From Burkholderiaceae bacterium (GTDB lineage: Bacteria; Pseudomonadota; Gammaproteobacteria; Burkholderiales; Burkholderiaceae): 64,000 nucleotides of DNA. The position numbers and the translations under genes were made by a program. How positions within the stretch are numbered: position 1 is the first letter of the stretch; the number at the start of each line of letters is the position of its first letter. Shown here piece by piece: positions 55,434 through 64,000 of the stretch. A model generated the notes under the pieces. It made no database searches. It saw only the letters and a program-made list of their open reading frames with translations, and was not told where the DNA came from. The stretch is taken from the NCBI GenBank assembly GCA_947448695.1, contig CANFOL010000010.1, positions 1 through 64,000 of the forward strand, in the 5' to 3' direction.

Positions 55434-55884
55434 AACAGTTTCCTTTTCAGAAAGCTATATAGCAAAAGAAGATTCAACAGGGCGAAGATACGGTAACCGG
55501 AAGGTTTACTAGATGGATATGAAACCCATATCCAAAAACCTTTTATATTTAATAACTTATATCTTATTAAACTAACTACTTCGCATGCTCGCTAGGACTT
55601 AAAGGCCACTTGGCGTTCACAAAAATATCTGTCAAACTTACACTTATGCTCTACAAGAGCTTTCAATTTCTGCTCCTCATTTCAACAAGGGGGGAGCTAC
55701 CTTGGGGAAAATGCCTTCCCTAGCTATAATTAGTGCAATTACAGTAAAAAACAGTTGGAAATATTCTGATTTGGATTCGTCGCAACCGTAGTTTTTTGAT
55801 GCACTAGTGCCGATTATATTGCAAAGTCATTGTTTTTAGTAAAACTCCCACATATATATACAAAATAATTTATAAAGTCTCTTC
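55434..55884. promoter_or_regulatory. Divergent region with long rne leader
   Basis: This 451-nt gap is the longest in the window without a gene. It must hold the rne and rluC promoters and the rne 5' UTR. It contains a large bipartite hairpin near rne, an AGCTA..GGGAA/TTCCC..TAGCT hairpin around 55695-55725, and a perfect GCACTAGTGC palindrome at 55801-55810. No small gene is evident. Confidence 0.5.
55501..55542 (-). promoter_or_regulatory. Bipartite stem-loop in the rne 5' UTR
   Basis: TGGATATG-AAACC-CATATCCA is a perfect 8-bp stem, enclosed by a second 7-bp stem AAGGTTT/AAACCTT with an asymmetric internal loop. It lies about 70-110 nt before the rne start. E. coli rne is autoregulated through 5' UTR stem-loops; this is a candidate counterpart, without sequence homology being claimed. 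Confidence 0.55.
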
Positions 55885-56853
55885 ATGTCTGAATCTAGCG
55901 TTAGTCAAATTACCATTTCAGAGGAAGAAGAGGGGCAAAGATTAGACAATTTTCTGCTTAAATGGGCAAAAGGGGTTCCTAAAAGCCACATTTATCGGAT
56001 TATTCGATCAGGTGAAGTACGGGTAAACAAGAAAAGGGCAACCGTTACGACTCGAATTGCTGTGGGGGATGTGTTACGTATACCCCCTATTAGAGTTTCA
56101 TATCGTGAAGATATTTCTCAAGATGTAAAAATTGCCTATTCGGCTAAAAAGATCTCCGAGGAGATGCCGATATTATTTGAGGATGCCCATTTATTAATTG
56201 TCAATAAACCCTCAGGTTTAGCGGTGCATGGTGGTTCGGGGGTATCTTTGGGATTAATAGAAGCTTTACGAATGGCTCGACCGGAGTTGAAATTTCTAGA
56301 ATTAGTTCATCGCTTAGATCGAGATACCTCCGGGGTGCTCATTTTAGCGAAAAAAAGGAGTGCATTAACCGCCATGCATGAGGAAATCCGTGAAGGTCGG
56401 GTAGATAAGAGATATATATTAGTGGCACATGGTCAATTTAAAGGTGGACAGGGGCATGTTTCTTTGAAATTCCCGCTACACAAATACTTATTGCCAAATG
56501 GTGAACGACGAGTTCGAGTTGACCAGGGTGGGCAGGAGAGTTATACCATCATCAAACAACTCGGAGCCTCACATCAGGGTCAGTGTTTTGTTGCTGAGGC
56601 GATTCTTAAAACAGGAAGAACCCATCAAATTAGGGTCCATTTGCAGCATATTGAGCACCCCATTCTTGGTGATGATAAGTATGGAAATTCTGAGCTTGAT
56701 AAAAAAATTAATGTCAAACGACTAATGCTTCATGCATTTCGTTTAGTCTTTACACATCCATCTTCCAAAGAAAAAATTCAAATACAGGCTCCTTTACCTG
56801 GAGGGTTTTCGATTGATCCATTGGGAGATACTCAAGAGGTAGTTAAGATATGA
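55885..56853 (+). CDS. rluC: 23S rRNA pseudouridine synthase C
   Basis: The 322-residue RluA-family enzyme should modify 23S positions 955, 2504 and 2580. An N-terminal S4 domain (EEGQRLDNFLLKWAKGVPKSHIYRIIRSGEVRVN) precedes the catalytic motif HRLDRDTSGVLILAKK. The rne-divergent-rluC arrangement is the same as in E. coli. It overlaps the next gene by 4 nt. Confidence 0.94.
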   Translation: MSESSVSQITISEEEEGQRLDNFLLKWAKGVPKSHIYRIIRSGEVRVNKKRATVTTRIAVGDVLRIPPIRVSYREDISQDVKIAYSAKKISEEMPILFEDAHLLIVNKPSGLAVHGGSGVSLGLIEALRMARPELKFLELVHRLDRDTSGVLILAKKRSALTAMHEEIREGRVDKRYILVAHGQFKGGQGHVSLKFPLHKYLLPNGERRVRVDQGGQESYTIIKQLGASHQGQCFVAEAILKTGRTHQIRVHLQHIEHPILGDDKYGNSELDKKINVKRLMLHAFRLVFTHPSSKEKIQIQAPLPGGFSIDPLGDTQEVVKI

Positions 56854-57509
56854 AGACAGCAAATTTACGGTATGAAATGATTGTTTGGGATTGGGATGGA
56901 ACGATCATGAATTCCACGCCAACGATTGTAGAGTGTATGCAAAAAGCCTGCGCAGATTTAGATTTAGAAATACCTACGGATGCCCAAGCGAGCCACGTGA
57001 TTGGACTCGGATTGCAGGAATCGATTCAGATGATCTTGCCCAATTTACATCCAGGAGATTACCCCTTAGTTTTAGAGCGTTTTCGTCATTACTATCTCAG
57101 TCAAGATCATGAATTAATTTTGTTTCACGGGATTCGAGAATTACTCGAGGATTTAAAAATGAAAGGTCATTTATTGGCAGTTGCAACAGGTAAGCCTCGT
57201 CATGGACTGGATCGGACTTTGCGTTTTCATGGGTTAGAGGGGTTTTTTCATGATACCAAGACAGCAGACCAAACACGTGCAAAACCTCATCCTCAAATGC
57301 TGCTCGAACTCCTCGATAAGTGGGGTACGCCGCCTCATAAAGTACTCATGATTGGTGATACAACACATGATTTGAAAATGGCTAAAAACGCAGGCGTTGA
57401 TGCAATTGCAGTTGCTTATGGTGCTCACCCGAAAGAAGAGCTTTTAGTACATTCACCAATTGCATGCGTTGATTATGTAACAGAATTAAGAGACATACTG
57501 TTCAGTTAA
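56850..57509 (+). CDS. HAD-family hydrolase, phosphoglycolate-phosphatase-like
   Basis: The 219-residue HAD protein has motif I WDWDGTIMNST (Asp nucleophiles near 13/15), motif III KPHPQML and motif IV MIGDTTHDLKMAKNAGVDAIAV. It is coupled to rluC by ATGA overlap, as in E. coli-like and Burkholderiales genomes where a similar HAD gene follows. The substrate is unknown; it is a paralogue of gph in this window. Confidence 0.87.
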   Translation: MKTANLRYEMIVWDWDGTIMNSTPTIVECMQKACADLDLEIPTDAQASHVIGLGLQESIQMILPNLHPGDYPLVLERFRHYYLSQDHELILFHGIRELLEDLKMKGHLLAVATGKPRHGLDRTLRFHGLEGFFHDTKTADQTRAKPHPQMLLELLDKWGTPPHKVLMIGDTTHDLKMAKNAGVDAIAVAYGAHPKEELLVHSPIACVDYVTELRDILFS

Positions 57510-57537
57510 AGTATCAAAAAAATGAAAAGGAAAGTAT

Positions 57538-58476
57538 ATGAGTGAAGAGACAACTTGGGAAAAGCAAGCATTAGAAAGCTTGCTAAATGAAAACTTAAAA
57601 GATAAGCGAATTGAAAGACGGTGGAAGACAATCTGGCGTGTGATTTGGTTAGGATTATTTTTGTTTGCACTATATTCTTTTTTTAATCCATTCAAAAATA
57701 AATCCAGTAACGTTCTTGGTAAACACACTGCTTTAGTCAATATTCAAGGTGAGATAGCGAGCAATACCCCAGCTAATGCGGGAGATATCAATGCAGCCCT
57801 TCAGGCTGCTTTTGAAAATCCAGATAGTGTTGGAGTTATTGTCAAGATTAATAGTCCGGGTGGTTCCCCAGTTCAAGCTGGCATGATTCACGATGAAATA
57901 TTGCGTTTAAGAAAAGAGCATCCTAAAAAACATTTGTATGTTGTAGTAGAGGATATATGTGCATCTGGTGGTTATTACATTGCTGTTGCTGCAGAAAAAA
58001 TTTATGTTGATAAAGCAAGTTTGATTGGCTCCATTGGGGTCATTATGAGTGGTTTTGGATTTAATGGTCTGATGGATAAATTAGGCGTTGAACGACGGGT
58101 TATCACCGCGGGTGAAAACAAAGACATGATGGATCCATTCGTAAAACAAGATCCTAAAAACCGTGAAATATTACAGACCATGATCAATGAGATACATCAA
58201 CAGTTTATTGAGGTCGTCAAAAAGGGGCGTGGGGATCGATTAAAACCAAATAGTGATTTGTTTACGGGGATGGTATGGAATGGTGCGCGCAGTATTGAGA
58301 TTGGAATTGCAGATGAGATCGGTACGATGGATTTTGTGGCTAAAGATGTGATTGGTCAAAAAGACATGATTGATTATTCACAAACCGAAAATGTCGCTGA
58401 GCGCATTGCCAAACGATTTGGTGCCTCATTTGGAACCGCTTTTGCGCAGGCGATGCAAATGATGTCGATTAAGTAA
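57538..58476 (+). CDS. S49-family signal peptide peptidase (SppA, short form)
   Basis: The 312-residue membrane-anchored protease digests cleaved signal peptides. One N-terminal helix (IWRVIWLGLFLFALYSFF) is followed by the serine protease fold. Catalytic Ser143 in CASGGYY and Lys195 in GENKDM are 52 residues apart, the same spacing as in short archaeal SppA. AAAGGAAAGT precedes the ATG. Its TAA touches the TAA of the converging gene. Confidence 0.9.
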   Translation: MSEETTWEKQALESLLNENLKDKRIERRWKTIWRVIWLGLFLFALYSFFNPFKNKSSNVLGKHTALVNIQGEIASNTPANAGDINAALQAAFENPDSVGVIVKINSPGGSPVQAGMIHDEILRLRKEHPKKHLYVVVEDICASGGYYIAVAAEKIYVDKASLIGSIGVIMSGFGFNGLMDKLGVERRVITAGENKDMMDPFVKQDPKNREILQTMINEIHQQFIEVVKKGRGDRLKPNSDLFTGMVWNGARSIEIGIADEIGTMDFVAKDVIGQKDMIDYSQTENVAERIAKRFGASFGTAFAQAMQMMSIK

Positions 58477-59232
58477 TTAGGCTTGTAAAACAAAAACAGC
58501 TGGGCGGCGATCGAAATCTTGTGGTAATTGGGGAGATTTAGAGAGAACTAATTTTTTCCAATCCTCGATAGAGTGTCGAGTGACTTGTTCACTGTCAAGC
58601 GTTAAGTCAATTGCTATGCAAAGTTGTGTCTGCGAGTGTAAAAATTCTGTTAGGCTCAGTAGCATGGATGAATTTCGATAGGGTGTTTCAATCCAAAGGT
58701 GGGCAGAATGATTCACTTTCGAATCTTGTTCGATAGACTTGAGTTTCTTTTGACGATCAGGACCCTTAATTGGTAAGTATCCATGAAAAGAAAAATGTTG
58801 ACCACTCATTCCCGAGGCCATTAAAGCCAGCATTAATGAATTAGGGCCCGTCAGTGGTCGCACTTGAATCCCTAGTTGATGGGCTAGTGCAACGATTTCT
58901 GTTCCTGGATCAGCGATTGCCGGCAGTCCTGCTTCCGACATCAAACCCATATTATGACCTTGTAGTAAGGGTGTAATTAATTCTTTTGGGGAGACCTCGG
59001 AGCTCGGGCCTCGCCACTGCGTCATTTTGATTTCTTGAATAGGAATACGTAAAGGGGTAATTTTATGAACTGCACCTAAAAACGAGCGGGCGGTTTTGGC
59101 ATTCTCAACAATCCAGCAATCTAATTGTGCAGCGGTTTGAGCTACAAGCGGTGGGATAACTTGTGCGATTTGCAAATCACGATTCTCTTCACCAAGCGTA
59201 TTGGGTACTAAAAAGAGTTGACCTTTTTTCAT
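58477..59232 (-). CDS. RsmI-like SAM-dependent methyltransferase
   Basis: The 251-residue tetrapyrrole-methylase-fold enzyme has a LFLVPNTLGE start, GLMSEAGLPAIADPG, RPLTGPNSLMLALMASGMSGQHFSFHGYLP and IETPYRNSSML. These match the RsmI family, but the SEAGLPAIADPG block and shorter length point to the RsmI-like paralogue often found beside maf in betaproteobacteria. Whether it methylates 16S C1402 is not known. It overlaps maf by 4 nt. Confidence 0.82.
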   Translation of the reverse strand: MKKGQLFLVPNTLGEENRDLQIAQVIPPLVAQTAAQLDCWIVENAKTARSFLGAVHKITPLRIPIQEIKMTQWRGPSSEVSPKELITPLLQGHNMGLMSEAGLPAIADPGTEIVALAHQLGIQVRPLTGPNSLMLALMASGMSGQHFSFHGYLPIKGPDRQKKLKSIEQDSKVNHSAHLWIETPYRNSSMLLSLTEFLHSQTQLCIAIDLTLDSEQVTRHSIEDWKKLVLSKSPQLPQDFDRRPAVFVLQA

Positions 59233-59846
59233 AAAGTTGACTTCATCGCTGGCTTGGAAGCTGGCATTGAATAACCAATTGATCTTAAAAGTCCTGAAAG
59301 TGCGATCAGAGGTAAACCAATTAATGCAGTTGGATCATCGCTTTTAATTTTAGATAATAAGCTGATTCCTAGACCCTCTGATTTAGCGCTTCCAGCACAG
59401 TCATAGGGTTGTTCTGTATGTAGATAATTTTCTAGAGTAGCGTCATCTAAATCATGAAAACTAACTTCGGTAGGAATTGATAAATAGATTGAGCGGTCAG
59501 TTTGAATATGCATTAAACATAAACCAGTTTTAAAAACGACGGTTTTGCCTTGCATCATTTTGAGTTGTGCTAAAGCTTTTTCGTGAGTTCCTGGTTTACC
59601 GATGGCATGACCATTGAAGTCAGCTACTTGATCAGAGGCGATAATCCAAGCATTTGGATGATTTTGTGCAATTGCGGCTGCTTTTTGACGAGAAAGACGC
59701 TCAATGAGTTCATCCGTAGATTCCTGAGCAAGCTGAGATTCATCAATTTTTGGAGAAATACATATAAAAGGAATATGTAAGCGCTCTAATAATTCTTTTC
59801 GATATACCGAAGAAGAGGCTAGAATAAGTGGTGGTTGATCTTTCAT
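59229..59846 (-). CDS. maf: Maf-family nucleotide pyrophosphatase (YceF type)
   Basis: The 205-residue protein hydrolyses non-canonical or methylated NTPs. It shows LILASSSVYRKELLERLHIPF, SDQVADFNGHAIGKPGTHEKA, CAGSAKSEGLGISLL and the C-terminal LIGLPLIALSGLLR. The YceF subfamily is favoured by position next to yceD-rpmF, as in E. coli. It diverges from yceD. Confidence 0.9.
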   Translation of the reverse strand: MKDQPPLILASSSVYRKELLERLHIPFICISPKIDESQLAQESTDELIERLSRQKAAAIAQNHPNAWIIASDQVADFNGHAIGKPGTHEKALAQLKMMQGKTVVFKTGLCLMHIQTDRSIYLSIPTEVSFHDLDDATLENYLHTEQPYDCAGSAKSEGLGISLLSKIKSDDPTALIGLPLIALSGLLRSIGYSMPASKPAMKSTL

Positions 59847-59866
59847 CGGATTCTTAAGAAAAAATA

Positions 59867-60478
59867 ATGACTCAAAAAAATATGCCAGTTAAAGAATTAA
59901 ACGCAAGTTTATCTTCCCTTTCTCAAGTTGATTTTAAGTCAGGTCAATTAGTACATGGTAAAGGTTTTTTGAAATTGACTGAATTACCTCGGATTGTTGA
60001 CGAAATAAAAAAGCGGTTTGCAGAATATGAATTTTCTGAGCAAGGTCTGATGTGGGAGCTACATTCTTGGATTGATGAATTACCTGGGGGAGGTCAGCTG
60101 TATCGAATTCAACTGATTTTGGACTTGGCATACCCTCTTGAGTGTCAGCGATGTTTGCAGGCTTTTTCAGATGAATTGCATATAGATTCGCAATTTGTCA
60201 TGAAAGAATCATTAGAGGAGGTGGATAATTTCCCGCTTGATAATGATGATGAAGATGCGTTGTTAACTAGTCATCAATTTCAGTTACTTGAACTAATTGA
60301 AGATGAAATTTTGCTTAATCTACCATTAATACCGAAGCATCCGCCTGAAGTATGTGACTCCAAAATGATTTATATTCCAGGCATTGCTCCTAGTAGGGAG
60401 GGAAATGTCCGTCACGAAGAAGAAAATGAACCTAAAAATCCATTTGCAAGCCTCAAAAAGCTGAAATTTGATGCTTAA
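59867..60478 (+). CDS. yceD: YceD/DUF177 family protein
   Basis: The 203-residue protein carries the DUF177 signature (YPLECQRCLQAFSDEL; FQLLELIEDEILLNLPLIPKH; NPFASLKKL at the end). YceD is tied to 23S rRNA accumulation in bacteria and plants. The CxxC in LECQRC is typical. Two Met codons near the start leave 5 residues' uncertainty. rpmF follows after 68 nt, as almost everywhere. Confidence 0.9.
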   Translation: MTQKNMPVKELNASLSSLSQVDFKSGQLVHGKGFLKLTELPRIVDEIKKRFAEYEFSEQGLMWELHSWIDELPGGGQLYRIQLILDLAYPLECQRCLQAFSDELHIDSQFVMKESLEEVDNFPLDNDDEDALLTSHQFQLLELIEDEILLNLPLIPKHPPEVCDSKMIYIPGIAPSREGNVRHEEENEPKNPFASLKKLKFDA

Positions 60479-60546
60479 GGCTTAAAAGGATTAGATTTTT
60501 TAATAAATAAGTGTTAAAATTTTGGATTGTTTAGGAGTTAATAACT

Positions 60547-60726
60547 ATGGCCGTCCAACAGAATAAAAAATCCCCATCTAAGCGTGGCATGCATCGTGCC
60601 CATGACTTTTTAGTAGCGCCTTCATTGGCTATCGAGCCAACGACTGGTGAAGCGCATTTGCGCCATCACATTAGCCCAACTGGTTACTATCGTGGTCGCA
60701 AAGTAGTTAAGACTAAAAACGATTAA
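60547..60726 (+). CDS. rpmF: 50S ribosomal protein L32
   Basis: This 59-residue gene is missing from the ORF track because it is short. Translation gives [20 protein letters not shown] at the start, then [24 protein letters not shown], the normal L32 pattern without the zinc cysteines. TAGGAGTT precedes the ATG. It is followed by plsX-fabH-fabD-fabG, the conserved arrangement. Confidence 0.97.
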   Translation: MAVQQNKKSPSKRGMHRAHDFLVAPSLAIEPTTGEAHLRHHISPTGYYRGRKVVKTKND

Positions 60727-60792
60727 TTTGTTGCTGAACCTTTTCGGGTTTGAACTCATTAATGGATTCTCCTAAAGAATTCATATGCATCG

Positions 60793-60818
60793 TAAGTCGA
60801 CGTGAGTCGTCTTATTTT
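60793..60818 (+). terminator. Possible weak terminator or leader hairpin before plsX
   Basis: TAAGTCGAC-GTGA-GTCGTCTTA pairs in 4+4 bp around one T·T mismatch, with a GNRA-type GTGA loop, followed by TTTTCATT. It lies just before the plsX ATG. Confidence 0.35.
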
Positions 60819-60832
60819 CATTAATTCTCGAT

Positions 60833-61906
60833 ATGACAATTACTATTTCCGTTGATGTAATGGGTGGTGATCATGGCATATCGGTCACCGTTCCAGCTTG
60901 CTTAGATCTATTAAAAGATTTTGAAGACACCCAAGTGATTCTAGTTGGGGATGAGGCTGCTATACAAAAAGCCCTCAGACAAGTTTCCGCAGAACAAAAA
61001 AATCGAATCAAAGTAGTTTCAGCGACTGAGGTGATTAGTAGTGACGACTCGATTGAAGTTGCGCTTCGTCGCAAAAAAGACTCATCGATGCGCGTTGCTA
61101 TTGAGCAGGTGAAGGATCTGCATGCAGATGCGACCGTTTCTGCAGGCAATACGGGGGCTCTCATGGCGATATCCAGATACTTACTGAAGACTCTTAAAGG
61201 CATTGATCGACCCGCGATTGCTACAAGAATGCCAAATCAAAAAGGAACTGGAACTACTGTTCTAGATTTGGGGGCAAATTCTGATTGTGAAGCGATTCAT
61301 TTATTGCAATTTGCGCAAATGGCAAATGTCATGGTACGGGTGATTGATAACAAACCAAGTCCGACGATTGGATTATTAAATATTGGTGAAGAAGTTATTA
61401 AAGGTAATGAAGTTGTTAAACAGGCAGGTGAGTTATTACGACAAAGTCAGCTCAATTTTTACGGGAACGTAGAGGGTAACGATATTTTCAAAGGAACTAC
61501 AGATGTTGTGGTTTGCGATGGTTTTGTTGGAAATGTTGCTTTAAAAACCAGTGAAGGTTTAGCGAGTATGATTTCACAAATGATCAAAGAAGAGTTTAGT
61601 CGCTCCTTATTAACGAAATTTTTAGCTTTTTTAGTATTGCCGATTTTATTAAGGTTTCGTAAACGTGTAGACCACAGAGCCTATAACGGTGCGATGTTGT
61701 TAGGGTTAAAAGGTCTAGTGATTAAAAGTCATGGCTCAGCCGATAAGTATGCTTTTTATGTGGCATTAGTTCGAGCCTATGAAGCAGCTAAAAATAAAAT
61801 GGTAGAAAATATTGAACTAGCATTTGAACATGCTCAAATTCAATCGACAACTATACCAAAAGTAGTTCTTTCATCATCTTTAGAAAATGTCGAGATAAAA
61901 TCTTAA
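60833..61906 (+). CDS. plsX: Phosphate acyltransferase PlsX
   Basis: The 357-residue enzyme makes acyl-phosphate from acyl-ACP for phospholipid synthesis. It shows [79 protein letters not shown] and [22 protein letters not shown]. It ends 3 nt before fabH. Confidence 0.96.
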   Translation: MTITISVDVMGGDHGISVTVPACLDLLKDFEDTQVILVGDEAAIQKALRQVSAEQKNRIKVVSATEVISSDDSIEVALRRKKDSSMRVAIEQVKDLHADATVSAGNTGALMAISRYLLKTLKGIDRPAIATRMPNQKGTGTTVLDLGANSDCEAIHLLQFAQMANVMVRVIDNKPSPTIGLLNIGEEVIKGNEVVKQAGELLRQSQLNFYGNVEGNDIFKGTTDVVVCDGFVGNVALKTSEGLASMISQMIKEEFSRSLLTKFLAFLVLPILLRFRKRVDHRAYNGAMLLGLKGLVIKSHGSADKYAFYVALVRAYEAAKNKMVENIELAFEHAQIQSTTIPKVVLSSSLENVEIKS

Positions 61907-61909
61907 CCT

Positions 61910-62896
61910 ATGACAACATTTGCAAAGATTATTGGAACTGGTAGTTATTTACCGCAGAATAAGGTAACTAATGACGAGTTAGCTAAGCGACTTGAACTGC
62001 AGGGTATTGAAACCAGCGACGAGTGGATTTATTCCCGAAGTGGCATCAAGAACCGTTGTTTTGCCAGCCCTGATCAAATGACCAGTGATTTAGCTGTGCA
62101 TGCTGCCAAAGCAGCGATTGAGATGGCGCAGATTGATATACAAAGCATTGATTTGATTATTTTGGCGACATCCACTTCCGACCATTTAGGTGGATTTCCG
62201 AGTACTGCGTGCGTTGTTCAAGATAAATTAGGCATCAAAAATCATTGTGCTGCTTTTGATGTTCAGGCGGTATGTTCTGGATTTATTTATGGACTTAATT
62301 TAGCTGATGCGCTCATTCGTTCAGGCACGAACAAGCGAGTCTTAATCATTGGTGCCGAAGTTTTTTCAAGAATATTAAATTTTCAAGATCGTACCACTTG
62401 TGTTTTGTTTGGTGATGGCGCTGGAGCGGTGTTGCTTGAAGCCAGTAATGAACCAGGCATATTAAGTAGTGCTTTACATGCAGATGGTGCTTACCGAGAT
62501 ATTTTATGTGTACCAGGCAATACGAATGCTGGTGGATTAGTAGGTTCGGCATTTTTAAAGATGGATGGACAGGCTGTTTTTAAGTTGGCGGTTAAAGTGC
62601 TTGAGCAAGTGGCGATAGAGGTTTTAGAGAAAGCCCAATTAACATCTTCTCAAATTGATTGGTTAATTCCTCATCAAGCCAATATTCGTATTATGGAAGT
62701 TACGGCCAAAAAACTAGGAATTTCGCTTGATCAGGTGATTGTCACTTTGGTAGAACAAGGAAATACTTCAGCTGCCTCTATTCCATTAGCCTTGGATGCG
62801 GGCGTTCGAAGTGGCAAAATTAAACGTGGTCATCATTTATTATTAGAGGGTGTGGGAGGTGGATTTACTTGGGGTGCTGCTTGCATTCGGTTTTAG
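61910..62896 (+). CDS. fabH: Beta-ketoacyl-ACP synthase III
   Basis: The 328-residue enzyme starts fatty-acid chains from acetyl-CoA and malonyl-ACP. The triad is Cys122 in [13 protein letters not shown], His in [16 protein letters not shown] and Asn in [26 protein letters not shown] and the C-terminal [13 protein letters not shown] also fit. It is coupled closely to plsX and fabD. Confidence 0.97.
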   Translation: MTTFAKIIGTGSYLPQNKVTNDELAKRLELQGIETSDEWIYSRSGIKNRCFASPDQMTSDLAVHAAKAAIEMAQIDIQSIDLIILATSTSDHLGGFPSTACVVQDKLGIKNHCAAFDVQAVCSGFIYGLNLADALIRSGTNKRVLIIGAEVFSRILNFQDRTTCVLFGDGAGAVLLEASNEPGILSSALHADGAYRDILCVPGNTNAGGLVGSAFLKMDGQAVFKLAVKVLEQVAIEVLEKAQLTSSQIDWLIPHQANIRIMEVTAKKLGISLDQVIVTLVEQGNTSAASIPLALDAGVRSGKIKRGHHLLLEGVGGGFTWGAACIRF

Positions 62897-62923
62897 GGTA
62901 AATTACTAATAAAATAGATACTT

Positions 62924-63868
62924 ATGAATAAAAAAATTGCTTTTGTTTTTCCTGGGCAAGGATCCCAATCTGTTGGGATGTTGGATGCATTTGGTGCCGA
63001 TCAAGTTGTTGCTAGCACTCTCAAAGAGGCCAGTGATGCCATTGGGTATGACCTTGCACAAATGATTCATGCCGGGCCTCCTGAAACTTTGGCCTTAACT
63101 GAGAACACCCAGCCAGTAATGTTAACTAGTGCGATTGCTATTTATCGTGCTTGGTTAGCAGCAGGGGGGGCTGTCCCGAGTATGTTAGCGGGTCATAGCT
63201 TAGGTGAGTACACCGCCTACGTTGCAGCAGGTGCAATTAGATTTCATGATGCGGTACCACTTGTCCAATTTCGTGCAAAAGCCATGCAAGAAGCAGTTCC
63301 TGTTGGGGCTGGTAGCATGGCAGCAATTATTGGTATGGGTGATGCAGAAGTTATCGAATTATGTCGTGCTAGTCAGATTGTCACCGGTAAAATTGTTGAG
63401 GCTGTTAACTTTAATGCACCTAGTCAAGTAGTGATTGCTGGGGATAAAGAGGCGGTTGATGATGTTTGTTCTAAAGCTAAACCTGCTGGTGCCAAGTTAG
63501 TGGCACCATTAGCAGTATCTGCACCGTTTCATTCGAGTTTATTAAAACCTGCGGCTGACCAATTGCGTCATTATTTAAGTCAATTGACCATTACCCAACC
63601 TGGCATTGCCGTCGTAAATAATGTAGATGTTACCGTGATGGATGATCCTATTGGCATTAAAGATACTTTAATTCGTCAAGCATATTCCCCAGTCCGTTGG
63701 GTAGAGTCGATTCAGTACATGTCTAGTCAGGGAGTAACTCATATTGTGGAATGTGGTCCTGGAAAAGTGCTTGCTGGTATGGTAAAACGTATTAATTCAG
63801 ACTTAAAGATTTTTAATATTTTTGGTCCAGAAAGTATTTTCCAAGTCGCAGAAGAGTTAAATAAATAA
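62924..63868 (+). CDS. fabD: Malonyl-CoA:ACP transacylase
   Basis: The 314-residue enzyme loads malonate on ACP. It shows [14 protein letters not shown], the catalytic Ser92 in [28 protein letters not shown] and His in [12 protein letters not shown]. Ser92 matches the E. coli numbering. fabG begins 1 nt after its stop. Confidence 0.97.
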   Translation: MNKKIAFVFPGQGSQSVGMLDAFGADQVVASTLKEASDAIGYDLAQMIHAGPPETLALTENTQPVMLTSAIAIYRAWLAAGGAVPSMLAGHSLGEYTAYVAAGAIRFHDAVPLVQFRAKAMQEAVPVGAGSMAAIIGMGDAEVIELCRASQIVTGKIVEAVNFNAPSQVVIAGDKEAVDDVCSKAKPAGAKLVAPLAVSAPFHSSLLKPAADQLRHYLSQLTITQPGIAVVNNVDVTVMDDPIGIKDTLIRQAYSPVRWVESIQYMSSQGVTHIVECGPGKVLAGMVKRINSDLKIFNIFGPESIFQVAEELNK

Positions 63869-63869
63869 T

Positions 63870-64000
63870 ATGAATGTTCAATTACAAGGTAAGGTAGCAC
63901 TCGTCACCGGAGCATCGCGTGGTATCGGTCAAGCGATTGCATTACAGCTTGCAAAATCGGGTGCGACCGTCATTGGTACCTCAACTTCGGAGTCAGGTGC
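63870..64000 (+). CDS. fabG: 3-oxoacyl-ACP reductase, 5' end only
   Basis: The frame opens at ATG one base after fabD and runs off the window. The first 43 residues read [20 protein letters not shown] and continue as a short-chain dehydrogenase N-terminus with the TGASRGIG cofactor motif. Position after fabD makes fabG near certain. Confidence 0.93.
   Translation, partial: MNVQLQGKVALVTGASRGIGQAIALQLAKSGATVIGTSTSESG

Noticed and set aside
1-64000. CRISPR arrays, tRNA or rRNA genes, insertion sequences, prophage
   Set aside because: No regularly spaced direct repeats, cloverleaf sequences, transposase or phage structural genes were seen on reading the intergenic regions and ORF list.

Overview
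The window reads as core chromosome of a low-GC betaproteobacterium of the Burkholderiaceae, most like Polynucleobacter (the genus is an inference). Support: the tmRNA tag decodes to ANDERFALAA, the tag typical of betaproteobacteria. The gene orders serC-pheA-hisC-tyrA-aroA-cmk-rpsA-ihfB-lapA-lapB, rpsP-rimM-trmD-rplS, rne-moaA-mobA-moeA and maf-yceD-rpmF-plsX-fabH-fabD-fabG are those of Burkholderiales. Coding is dense, with many 1-4 nt overlaps and few accessory genes.

Layout. 1-3.77 kb is the accessory end: the 3' part of a large YDG/MBG-repeat adhesin, a parvulin-type prolyl isomerase, a decayed second copy of the ssrA 3' end, and a RidA-family gene between that remnant and the intact ssrA (tmRNA, minus strand). 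4.1-6.3 kb (minus): gph, ubiG and an OmpA-family protein. 6.4-22.8 kb (plus): gyrA; the serine/aromatic amino-acid run serC, pheA, hisC, tyrA, aroA; cmk; rpsA, ihfB; lapA/lapB and the LPS-core sugar genes ugd, rfaE1, hldD; then a secreted ComEA-like protein. 22.9-31.2 kb: cysM overlapping mltB tail to tail, a histone-deacetylase-like amidohydrolase, and a fatty-acid oxidation set (acyl-CoA ligase, etfB, etfA, acyl-CoA dehydrogenase). 31.3-33 kb: a small membrane protein, a HI1419/HI1420-type toxin-antitoxin pair and a META-domain lipoprotein. 33-35.2 kb: rpsP-rimM-trmD-rplS. 35.2-46.9 kb: an orphan ModA-like binding protein abutting a serine beta-lactamase-like hydrolase, a Nudix CoA pyrophosphatase, a CobD/CbiB-like protein, rsgA, an M48 protease, orn, a vapBC module, mog, pmbA, folA-thyA and a TerC protein. 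46.9-52.9 kb: ferredoxin reductase and ferredoxin, a 2-hydroxyacid dehydrogenase, a small membrane protein, and moeA-mobA-moaA. 52.9-64 kb: rne with a long structured leader, rluC, a HAD phosphatase, an S49 peptidase, an RsmI-like methyltransferase, maf, yceD, rpmF, plsX, fabH, fabD and the start of fabG.

How the genes work together. Most are housekeeping: DNA topology, aromatic amino acids, LPS core assembly and its control by LapB, translation and rRNA/tRNA modification, molybdenum cofactor (moaA, mobA, moeA, mog), folate/thymidylate, and phospholipid/fatty-acid initiation. No CRISPR array, tRNA, rRNA, insertion sequence or intact prophage was seen.

No clearly undescribed system was found. 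The best leads are the ssrA-remnant boundary with its captured RidA homologue, the vapBC promoter with a perfect 16-bp palindrome over its -10 box, the structured rne leader, and the serine-hydrolase/ModA-like pair.
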